64,000 bases of DNA from the NCBI GenBank assembly GCA_040219735.1, contig JAVJRX010000013.1. One strand, 5' to 3'. Below, in pieces: positions 57,249 to 64,000 of this stretch. The DNA is from Coleofasciculus sp040219735 (GTDB lineage Bacteria; Cyanobacteriota; Cyanobacteriia; Cyanobacteriales; Coleofasciculaceae). The translations under genes and the position numbers were made by a program. Each line of letters starts with the position of its first letter. Position 1 is the stretch's first letter. The notes under the pieces are model-generated. The model was given only the letters and a program-made list of their open reading frames with translations. It searched no databases and was not told where the DNA came from.

Positions 57249-59687
57249 TCAATACCGCTCCCAATACGGTTGAAACCCCCGCCGCTTCAAAATATCCACC
57301 TCCAACCGCTGAATCCGGTTCGTCAACTGCGGGTTCGGTGTCCCCGTCTCCGCCTCCTGTTCCTCATTCAGCGCCTGAAACTCCTCCAAAGCCGTAAACG
57401 GCTGATCCAACGCCACATTCAACTCCGCCAGAGTTTGACGCGCCGCCAAATAATTGGGATTAATCTCCAACACCCGCTCATAATAAGGCTTCGCCTCCAG
57501 ATAAAGCTGCTGGGTAAAACGTACTCCACCCATCGCCATCAGCGCCCCAATATTATCCGGTTCCCGCGCCAAAATCTCCTGATACGCCTCACTCGCGAGT
57601 TCAAAATCCTCCAGCGCCAGGGCGAGTTCCCCCTTGACAAAATAGGCACTTAAGTTATCAGGATTGCGGGCAATTAACTGCTCAATTTCAGCCTTTGCCA
57701 ACTCCGGATCATCCTCCGCAATTACCTGTAACCGCCGCAGTTGAACCGGTGTATTATCGGGATCAACCTGCAGTAGCGCCTCATACAACGCTATCCGTTC
57801 CGCATCTGGGGGTAAAACACCCACTAAACTAAATAACTCTGGTGGTAAATCCGTAGCAGGTTTCGTCTCCAACCATTCCTCAAGTACCGCCTCAGCTTCC
57901 GTTTGAGAAATCCGTTCTGTTTGATAAGCGATCGCACTCCGTCCCAACTTCACCAGCAAATCATTAGGATTACGGGCGATTAACTGATCATAGATCGCGA
58001 TCGCGTCATCCGGACGCCCTTGAGCTAAACGAATTCCCGCCAACCCCCGTAGGGCGCTATTCACAACATCAGAATTCGGATTCCGTTCAATCAGCGACTG
58101 ATACCGCCGCGCACTCGCTTCTAAATTTCCTTCCCGGCGCTCAATCTCAGCCAACAACAGTTCTGGGGTAAAATCAGACGCCCCGGCTTCAGTAGCAGTA
58201 TACGCCGCGATCGCGTCCCTGGCTTCCGCCAACTGATTCTCTTGAATCAACATCTGCGCCACCCGGAAATACAAAAACGGCTCATCCACACCCGCATTAA
58301 TTAACTGCTGATAAACGGGTAATAACGCCGGATCTGGCGGATCTAAAGGAATCAACGCACTCGCCAACGCCCGTCGTTCAGCCGATTCAGACGGTAGCGG
58401 TTGCAGCAGGGAAAGCAGGCGCTGTCGTAACTCACTGCGAGAAATACGCCCCAATTGACTCTCTAACGCCAACTGTTTCACCACCAAACTCCGATTATTC
58501 GGTTGCTGCTGAACAAGCTGCTGGTAAAGATTCAACGCCGCCGCCCGTTGAGACGGTAACTCACTCAAGACATCCGCCGCTTCCTGAACCAATGCAAACG
58601 AAGGATTCTGAGTCTCAGACAGAACCTGACGATACAGCGCCACCCCTTGTTCATACAAATCCGTTCGGCGTTGGTTTCGCCCAATCGACGTCAGCGCCCG
58701 TGCTAACGGTAAAGCCGCATCCCCTTCACCCCGTAAGGGTTCCAACGTTGCCAACGCTTCATTAATCTCTCCTGTCGCCGCATAAGCTTGGGCTAAATCG
58801 GCTCGCAATTGAGTCTCTTGTGGGGATTGTCGCAGTTGATTCGTAAGAATCTGAACCGCTTGAGCCGCATTCCCCGTTTCCCGTAGCGCCAAGGCGTAAG
58901 CCCCCGCGACGTTACCGGGAATTTCTTCACCCGTGGCTTGATACCGATTAAATAATTCTAACCCTTGCTGATAATCGCCACTGTAGGTATAAATTTGAGC
59001 CGCCCCCAGAATCGTTTCTGGTGAAGGATTATTCGCCAACAGTAACTCATAATCCGTCAACGACTCAGCAAACCGCCCTTGATATCCCAACAGTAACGCC
59101 CGTTTTGACCGAGCTTGGGTATCATTAGGATTCTGGTTTAATAAGCCAGTTAATGCTTCAATTCCTCGTGCTTGCCATTCTTGGCGATAAACCCCCATCT
59201 CACCCACAGCTTCCAGGGCGGTTTGATTCGTAGGTTCTCTCTCCAGCACGTCATTATAGGCATTCCAGGCTTCCTGAATCCGCCCCCGGCGTTGATAAGC
59301 AATGGCTAATCCTAATTTGGCGTCTAAAGATTGGGGATTACTGCGTAACGCCCCCTCAAAAGCTTGAATCGCATCATCTACCCATCCTTTCTCTAAAAGT
59401 GAGTACCCCTGACGCACCCCTGCTGGAACCCCCTGGGCTTGAACAGCAGGTACAGCAAAATTGATTGGGGCGATGGGTAATCCCCCGGCTAATCCCAACA
59501 TCAGGAAACAGGCTAAGACACGGAACCACCGGGACGAGTTTTGGTTTTGAGGAGAGGATAAAATTGGTGTTTCAGCTAAACCGCCAGGAGCCCCACGCTG
59601 TCCCGAAGGGCAGCGATGGGAAGAATGGCGGGAGAATTTGTGGGGCTTGCAGGCCCCCGAATTCTCCAATTCATGCTTGTTGCTCAC
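57249..59687 (-). CDS. Large TPR protein, exported; 5' end rebuilt by an IscB element
   Basis: An 812-residue protein of about 18 TPR-like units (NPQSLDAKLGLAIAYQRRGR; NPNYLAARQTLAELNVALDQ). A hydrophobic stretch (WFRVLACFLMLGLAGGLPI, near residues 56-74) ending AVQAQ is a signal peptide, so it is likely periplasmic or outer-membrane linked, as in BcsC-like TPR scaffolds of polysaccharide export. The first 40 residues (MSNKHELENSGACKPHKFSR) come from the right end of the IscB element. The start GTG at 59685-59687 overlaps the IscB stop by 17 nt. The original start codon upstream of the signal peptide seems to have been lost at the insertion. The outer-membrane protein gene at 61380 was probably its former operon partner. 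Confidence 0.75.
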   Translation of the reverse strand: MSNKHELENSGACKPHKFSRHSSHRCPSGQRGAPGGLAETPILSSPQNQNSSRWFRVLACFLMLGLAGGLPIAPINFAVPAVQAQGVPAGVRQGYSLLEKGWVDDAIQAFEGALRSNPQSLDAKLGLAIAYQRRGRIQEAWNAYNDVLEREPTNQTALEAVGEMGVYRQEWQARGIEALTGLLNQNPNDTQARSKRALLLGYQGRFAESLTDYELLLANNPSPETILGAAQIYTYSGDYQQGLELFNRYQATGEEIPGNVAGAYALALRETGNAAQAVQILTNQLRQSPQETQLRADLAQAYAATGEINEALATLEPLRGEGDAALPLARALTSIGRNQRRTDLYEQGVALYRQVLSETQNPSFALVQEAADVLSELPSQRAAALNLYQQLVQQQPNNRSLVVKQLALESQLGRISRSELRQRLLSLLQPLPSESAERRALASALIPLDPPDPALLPVYQQLINAGVDEPFLYFRVAQMLIQENQLAEARDAIAAYTATEAGASDFTPELLLAEIERREGNLEASARRYQSLIERNPNSDVVNSALRGLAGIRLAQGRPDDAIAIYDQLIARNPNDLLVKLGRSAIAYQTERISQTEAEAVLEEWLETKPATDLPPELFSLVGVLPPDAERIALYEALLQVDPDNTPVQLRRLQVIAEDDPELAKAEIEQLIARNPDNLSAYFVKGELALALEDFELASEAYQEILAREPDNIGALMAMGGVRFTQQLYLEAKPYYERVLEINPNYLAARQTLAELNVALDQPFTALEEFQALNEEQEAETGTPNPQLTNRIQRLEVDILKRRGFQPYWERY
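59631..59667. repeat. Right-end hairpin of the IscB element
   Basis: 8-bp outer stem ggagaatt/aattctcc and inner stem ggggc/gcccc with a ttgcag loop, four bases past the IscB stop. Confidence 0.7.
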
Positions 59688-61074
59688 AGATTCCTCCTCT
59701 TCTTTTCAAAGGTTTAACTTTACTTAAAGCCGCAGTCTTGTACTTGGTTTTACTGTTGGCGTCGGGCTTTAAACTAAGGCGAGTTCCCAAGTTCTGCATT
59801 CCAACAACTTCATAAGCTTTTCCCTCAAACAGAACCAAGTCTCGTTGCTTGTAGGGATATCGCTTTTTCTTGATGGCGCGGCGTCCAGGGCTAACCTTAT
59901 GAGCGCGATACTGCCTTAAGTTCTCGCTGTTGAGTTTTATACTCCTTGTCCTACGCCCCGAAGATAACTCGCTTCCAGAACGGATTTCCCCATCTCTTGA
60001 ATCGCGATATTTGGCATCATAGAACTGCTCTAATGACCGTTTGTTACAGCGAATCTGTTCAAGCATTAACGGCTTAACTACACGAGTTTGAGTTGTTCCA
60101 CCAGCGATGATAAACGCATCGTTATAATGGGATTTTTCCATCTCTAACTCTCGGCGTTTCCCTTTGGTGATGTAACCAAAGGTGGACTCGTACCGCCCTT
60201 CTTCTGTTAACCGCCACCGCACCATTGTCATGAAGGTTTCACCTTTAAATGACTTGAGCTTTGGTTCCCATCCCAACAGAAACCCTTTCTTTTGGTGGTT
60301 TTTGGCAGTATGACACTTGGTACAGAGTGTTATCAGATTGGCGGGTCTATCTGTGCGGTCAGGGGGATTCTTCCAGAAACCCAAGTGATGAACTTGCAAG
60401 ATTGGATGGTCTGCCTTGTTCTTACAGTTCGGGTTCTGGCACTTGTGTCCATCCCGATGCAGAATATATTCCCGCAGGTTGTCGAAACCGTATTGTTCCC
60501 CGTACTGGTATTGCTCCCCCTCAATTTTGGGGTTCTTGATTTTCTGGATGTCAAAGGCGGCGACTTCAATTGTCACGTTTTTAACAGGGAGAATACGGCA
60601 TATCTTGTCAATGAGATGATGATGGGTATCTAGCTTGTGCTGGATACTTGGTGCCAACCAGCCTTCCTTCCTTTTTCGATTGGAAAAACGCGGCTTTCGA
60701 TATCTGAGTCGATTCCTCCGAGTGCGACGATACTTACGCTTTTCAGTAACTCTTTCCGAGACACCCTTAAGCATTTTAAGTTCGCCACCGATGAGTTCTT
60801 CTTTCTCATTTACGGCGCTAAAGCCAATGTTTTCGTACCCTGCATCAATACCCAAATCGACTGGCTGAGTGTACCCGCTTGAACCGTAGACAAGTTGAAT
60901 CGTGAAAGGGTCACGTCCAACTATCTTGGCTTTACCGCTTTTAAGCAGTAATCTGGCTTTTCTTGGGGTTGTGGGCATCAAGGGACACCCATGCTTGTTG
61001 ATAACGTGGACTTTCATAAACCTAATAAACAGAGTTTCACCTTGCGGTGTGGTTTCCTTCGCCAAAGTTTTCAC
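59671..61074 (-). CDS. iscB: IscB RNA-guided nuclease (RuvC-HNH)
   Basis: A 467-residue protein, or 448 from the ATG at 61015-61017 (MKVHVINKHGCPLMP), which matches the family start better than the GTG at 61072-61074. Domains in order: PLMP (CPLMPTTPRKARLLLKSGKA), RuvC-I Asp77 in DLGIDAGYENIG, arginine-rich bridge helix (KRKYRRTRRNRLRYRKPRF), RuvC-II Glu170 in VTIEVAAFDIQK, an HNH insert with zinc cysteines C212/C217/C251/C254 and His229/230 (LQVHHLGFWKNP), and RuvC-III HYNDAFIIAGG. All catalytic residues remain, so it is full length, not IsrB. IscB cuts DNA guided by an omega RNA encoded upstream. The protein is the evolutionary relative of Cas9. Confidence 0.92.
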   Translation of the reverse strand: MKTLAKETTPQGETLFIRFMKVHVINKHGCPLMPTTPRKARLLLKSGKAKIVGRDPFTIQLVYGSSGYTQPVDLGIDAGYENIGFSAVNEKEELIGGELKMLKGVSERVTEKRKYRRTRRNRLRYRKPRFSNRKRKEGWLAPSIQHKLDTHHHLIDKICRILPVKNVTIEVAAFDIQKIKNPKIEGEQYQYGEQYGFDNLREYILHRDGHKCQNPNCKNKADHPILQVHHLGFWKNPPDRTDRPANLITLCTKCHTAKNHQKKGFLLGWEPKLKSFKGETFMTMVRWRLTEEGRYESTFGYITKGKRRELEMEKSHYNDAFIIAGGTTQTRVVKPLMLEQIRCNKRSLEQFYDAKYRDSRDGEIRSGSELSSGRRTRSIKLNSENLRQYRAHKVSPGRRAIKKKRYPYKQRDLVLFEGKAYEVVGMQNLGTRLSLKPDANSKTKYKTAALSKVKPLKRRGGICEQQA

Positions 61075-61342
61075 GAGGTTTGTCTGTTTTTACACTTTCC
61101 CTACCCAACAGGAATGTTTAATAAAAACCGCAGAGCGTGGAGCTAGGAAACGGGTTGCTAACCCTGTACTTCACGATGGATGGTATTCTCGGAAAACGTA
61201 GTATTCCTTGCATAACGGAACACTGAGGCTAATCAACAAGGCTCAAGAACTCTTCTCAAGCCCACGCCGTCCCGAAGAGCGGCGCTGGGTTGTTGACCTA
61301 ACTTATTTTGTGCGTTCATGAGGGTCAACTGGTGAAAAACTT
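61075..61342 (-). ncRNA. Predicted IscB omega RNA
   Basis: Non-coding stretch of about 270 nt directly upstream of iscB on the same strand, where family members encode the guide-bearing RNA (guide at the 5' end, outside the left end). Stems visible on the minus strand: cgccgctcttcgggacggcg and ggctt-gagaagagttc-ttgagcc. The guide would come from DNA just above 61340. Position follows family knowledge plus these stems. Confidence 0.45.
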
Positions 61343-61379
61343 GGTGTGGAATCGTGGTTCATAGTAATAACGCACCCTC

Positions 61380-63146
61380 TTACGGATATAGCTGCAAATC
61401 TGTTTTAACCCGGAATCCAAAAATTGTCTCCGAGAAGCCTTCTCGTTCTTGCAGCGTCACCCCCGCCCGTAGATTCGGTGAAACTCGGATATCGTAGAAT
61501 AACTCCCATACATCATTATCTTCCGAAAAACCTCGACCAAAAGCATAACCAAGCCCCAGGCGATCATCTTTAAGAAATAGATCTAAGAAATTAAGTCCGA
61601 AATTATACGTTTCGCTACTATCATCCAGCTCGCTATTTTCCAACCAACCGTAACGGGCAAACAATCCTAACTTAATTTCTGGGATAAAATATTCCCCATT
61701 AATCCCAAAGGCATTTTCGCGATCGCCGTTTTGGGTACCCAAGACGCCATCCCGCCCTGTATCTTGGTCTGTGGTGTAGGTTGCCCGTATAATACCATTC
61801 CCCGCCCGGAAACCAATCTCACCCGCAAAAGCATCTAAATCAAAGTCTCCCAAATTTCGATTTGAGGAAAAGACAGCCGCTTTTGCTTCCACATTATCAG
61901 TAATATTCCAATTCAATAACCCCCCAATACGAGAGCCAACACCTGTAGACGCTAAGGCTGGATTGGTTTGAAACAGGGGGTGGAAGAAATGGGTTGTACT
62001 ATCCTTAGCAAAGCTATTGCGGTCAAAATAAGAGGTTAAATCCATTAACCCGGCGATTAAGCGCAAATTCGGATAACTGGGGAGAGAACCGGCAAAATAC
62101 AGTTCACTCAAACTAAATCCATCGCCTTCCGTCCCGGCAAAATCATCCCCTGTCGCCAAATCGACAATAGCACCAAACAAGGCATTGGGTGATACTGGAT
62201 AAATACCCCGCAACCGCAGCCGCGCCGAAGCATCTTCCTGCTGGAGATAAGCCCCTTGAAGATCCAGAGTAGGCGTTAATGCTTCATTTTCCAGGGGAGA
62301 ATTCTCAGGAATTAAAGAAGCATCGGGTTCATCGTCAGAGGATTGGGCGAGTAAGATGGATTCAACCGAATGTTGAGCAGGTTCCATCACTGGCGGTTTT
62401 GGTACGAACGCCCTATTATCTGCTGTTGATTCATCGGCGATTGTTAAGTCTCCAGGGATGTGGTAATCAAGGGAATGAATCAGGGGTGTAGGTTCTGGCA
62501 GTTTTGGAACAATCGCTTCAGGTACTAAACTGGATTCGTCTACCCCAGCGAATTCAGATGGCGGGTGATGTTCAATCTTCTCCTGTACCGTCGCGACTAC
62601 GGGAGGTTTGGGCGCGATCGCTTCGACTACTGGATTGGGTGCATCGGTTTCCGTTATCGGTAATGGCAGATAATGTTCAACGGAGTTTTGCACCGCAGCT
62701 ACCACCGGGGGTTTAGGGGCGATAGCCTCGGCTACTGAAGTAGGTTTATCTCCCTCCGCTATTGTCTGAGACGGTGGAAACTCAGAACCGGCTGAACTAT
62801 TAAAGTCAAATAACTTGTGCTGCTGACTGCTAGACGTGATTTCTACAATCTCAGAATTATCTGAGGAGGCTGTTTGGTAAGCTTCTTCATTCGCCAGAGT
62901 GTCTATGGTATGGCTAGCTGGTTCTTCTGCAATCGCCTGCTCCCCTTGGGGAGTTGGTTGCTCGTTTGATTGAGCGATCGCGGGTGTCATTAAGAGGAGA
63001 GCCGCTATGGAAAATAGAGATAGCGCTCCTGCTGAAGTTGATCCCATGGATAGCAGATAACTTAGCCAAATAGACTGCCGTAATCTCGGCGTAATTTGCT
63101 TATCAGTATTTCTAATTTTTTGAATTAGTTCTCTCATTAGCACCAC
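61380..63146 (-). CDS. Outer-membrane barrel protein with Pro-rich repeats
   Basis: A 588-residue exported protein. An N-terminal signal (LSMGSTSAGALSLFSIAALL, cleavage near AIAQS) is followed by a low-complexity part of about 210 residues with a repeated block of KPPVVAAVQNSVEHYLPLP and similar (VAEAIAPKPPVV three times). The C-terminal 270 residues alternate strands and end LQERE-GFSETIFGFRVKTDLQLYP, with a final aromatic pattern like outer-membrane beta barrels; GIYPVSPNALFGAIVDLATG and GNGIIRATYTTDQDTGRDGV resemble OprB-type porins of cyanobacteria. It would sit in the outer membrane. The TPR gene downstream, before IscB, may have acted with it in polymer export or wall anchoring. Confidence 0.72.
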   Translation of the reverse strand: MVLMRELIQKIRNTDKQITPRLRQSIWLSYLLSMGSTSAGALSLFSIAALLLMTPAIAQSNEQPTPQGEQAIAEEPASHTIDTLANEEAYQTASSDNSEIVEITSSSQQHKLFDFNSSAGSEFPPSQTIAEGDKPTSVAEAIAPKPPVVAAVQNSVEHYLPLPITETDAPNPVVEAIAPKPPVVATVQEKIEHHPPSEFAGVDESSLVPEAIVPKLPEPTPLIHSLDYHIPGDLTIADESTADNRAFVPKPPVMEPAQHSVESILLAQSSDDEPDASLIPENSPLENEALTPTLDLQGAYLQQEDASARLRLRGIYPVSPNALFGAIVDLATGDDFAGTEGDGFSLSELYFAGSLPSYPNLRLIAGLMDLTSYFDRNSFAKDSTTHFFHPLFQTNPALASTGVGSRIGGLLNWNITDNVEAKAAVFSSNRNLGDFDLDAFAGEIGFRAGNGIIRATYTTDQDTGRDGVLGTQNGDRENAFGINGEYFIPEIKLGLFARYGWLENSELDDSSETYNFGLNFLDLFLKDDRLGLGYAFGRGFSEDNDVWELFYDIRVSPNLRAGVTLQEREGFSETIFGFRVKTDLQLYP

Positions 63147-63716
63147 AGTTGCTGATAGGTGGACTTGAGGATTAAAACCATCAATTATTTAGTTCTCCTG
63201 ACTTTAAAAACAGTCTCCGGAAAATCTTCGCAATTGTAGATGCTAGGTCAACTAATTTCACCGACGCCTAATGAAAATGAACAGTTCCGAAACTGAAAGA
63301 TGAGATAAATTTCTGGAAATAAATGATAACAATACGAACCTTAATCTCTTGATTTTTATTGTCTACCGCTTCAAGAGATTAAGGTGGAGTTTGTTTCAAT
63401 TACAACTCGTCTTTTTAATTCATAACTATCCCTGGGCAATAATTAAGTAAATGAAGTCAAATAAAAACTAACAAGGGCTGACTTAATTATTCAGGAACCC
63501 CACAAGAAAAGCATTCATGGCAAAAGGGGACGTATTGCCGGTTGGGAGGGACGTTCGTCAAAACCCGGTATAACCAAAACCTGGTTCTGGAATACGTCGC
63601 CTGTTTCCAACTTCCCTGACAATCTGGAAAATTTGTGTTGGTTTATACCCAAGGGTACAGGCTGTTAAATTTTACAGTATCTCTACTGTTTTAACGTGAC
63701 GTACTCCTACAGTCAA
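63147..63716. other. Upstream region of the barrel gene
   Basis: 570 bases. It holds the 15-bp hairpin at 63338-63385 listed next. A minus-strand frame near 63520-63660 ends LVIPGFDERPSQPAIRPLLP, but has no ATG/GTG/RBS. No riboswitch recognised. GC composition swings from AT-rich (63400-63480) to balanced. Confidence 0.4.
63338..63385. promoter_or_regulatory. 15-bp inverted repeat upstream of the barrel gene
   Basis: accttaatctcttga and exact reverse complement tcaagagattaaggt with an 18-nt loop. It lies about 190-240 bases before the start codon, on the leader side. It could be an attenuator, a regulator site or an insertion remnant. No T-run follows. Confidence 0.5.
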
Positions 63717-64000
63717 TCAAAGATTAGCCCTTCGACTCCGCTCAGGGCTAAACTGTAGGCTTCTCCTCCGAGATTTCCCGGATTCGCGTTTTCTAGTGAG
63801 GCGAACGCCCAACCCCACTTTCTTAATTAGTATCCCAGAATTAATATCTCTTGGCATTTCAACACCGCAGTGTGGGCAGCTATGCCAGCGATCAGATAAT
63901 TCCTTGGGAACTTCGTTTAGGCAATTTGCACAATATTGGGATGTGCCAGCCGGATTGACCTTAATGACTTGCCTACCAGCTTTCGCGGCTTTGTCAGGCA
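63717..64000 (-). CDS. tnpB: TnpB RNA-guided endonuclease, C-terminal part
   Basis: The minus strand is open from the window end to a TGA at 63717-63719. It reads GRQVIKVNPAGTSQYCANCL, NEVPKELSDRWHSCPHCGVE, MPRDINSGILIKKVGLGVRL, then a basic tail. The two CxxC pairs (CANC, CPHC) and the final Asp in PRDINS are the zinc ribbon and RuvC-III of TnpB. The N-terminal RuvC-I and -II parts lie beyond the window. The zinc site is kept, though the sequence clearly differs from the copy at 7582, so it belongs to another TnpB family. Confidence 0.85.
   Translation of the reverse strand, partial: PDKAAKAGRQVIKVNPAGTSQYCANCLNEVPKELSDRWHSCPHCGVEMPRDINSGILIKKVGLGVRLTRKRESGKSRRRSLQFSPERSRRANL
63723..63750. 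mobile_element. Right-end hairpin of the second TnpB element
   Basis: tagccct-(12 nt)-agggcta, a 7-bp stem overlapping the last codons of the tnpB gene, as at the ends of IS605-type elements. Confidence 0.45.

Larger units (their letters stand above)
59590..61342 (-). mobile_element. IscB element (IS200/IS605 group)
   Basis: The gene is flanked by related stem-loops in the same orientation: cgctgtcccgaagggcagcg at 59596-59615 and cgccgtcccgaagagcggcg at 61265-61284. A second right-end hairpin (ggagaatt / aattctcc around ggggc/gcccc) lies at 59631-59667, directly after the stop. No tnpA. It is placed between two same-strand genes. Exact ends are estimated. Confidence 0.65.

Noticed and set aside
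63480..63660. Riboswitch or small protein before the barrel gene
   Set aside because: No known riboswitch motif fits, and the open frame has no proper start codon or RBS.

Overview
The window is a stretch of cyanobacterial DNA. It carries psbA (photosystem II D1), a cyanobacterial-type phosphoenolpyruvate carboxylase and DXR, and many copies of the octamer GCGATCGC (the HIP1 motif common in cyanobacteria). The density of short dispersed repeats, TnpB/IscB elements, STAND NTPases and pentapeptide proteins suggests a large-genome, probably filamentous species. I cannot name the genus from sequence alone.

Region 1 (1-38 kb) is mostly chromosomal housekeeping DNA: a glycosyltransferase, a decayed PEP-CTERM locus, ilvE, an M61 peptidase, a CRP-family regulator, dxr, an intact TnpB element, ndk, an amidase, a PlsC-type acyltransferase, two exported proteins of unknown role, an NB-ARC/TPR STAND protein, a kptA-AAA ATPase pair, cutA, a PAP2 phosphatase, a MATE/decarboxylase/PhoD-like operon with a truncated methyltransferase, a PfkB-fold protein lacking its catalytic Asp, ppc, an SGNH-MBOAT O-acylation pair and a psbA gene of the E130 (high-light) type.

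Region 2 (about 38.2-57.1 kb) looks like an integrated plasmid or island. It begins just after the psbA terminator with seven 8-bp repeats (a candidate centromere) followed by a ParA/ribbon-helix-helix pair. Further along are a TM protein, a pentapeptide-repeat protein, a divergent XRE regulator and Rep-like wHTH protein whose gene contains ten 20/21-bp iteron-like repeats, an accessory DnaB helicase, small RHH and XRE regulators, a lipase plus transglutaminase-like/FGE pair, a large Upf1-like helicase with a C-terminal PLD domain (resembling type II Mokosh), a Phd/RelE toxin-antitoxin pair and a second Rep-like HTH protein. No integrase was seen.

Region 3 (57.2-64 kb) holds a TPR protein and an outer-membrane barrel protein on the minus strand. 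They probably formed one transcription unit, but a full-length IscB element now sits between them, and the TPR reading frame now starts inside the IscB stop region. The window ends in the C-terminus of another TnpB.

Several repeat families link the regions: IS200/IS605 ends without transposase (21.1, 39.6 and 44.6 kb), GTAGGGGCGGGTTT elements with inverted ends, GGGCGCAC-CGAC-GTGCGCCC hairpins, and a TACCAAGTTGC-bounded element. Strongest leads for new biology are the lipase/FGE/helicase defence cluster, the possible DGR-type variable C-terminus at 51.4 kb, the iteron array read in three frames inside a rep-like gene, and IscB supplying a start codon to a neighbouring gene.
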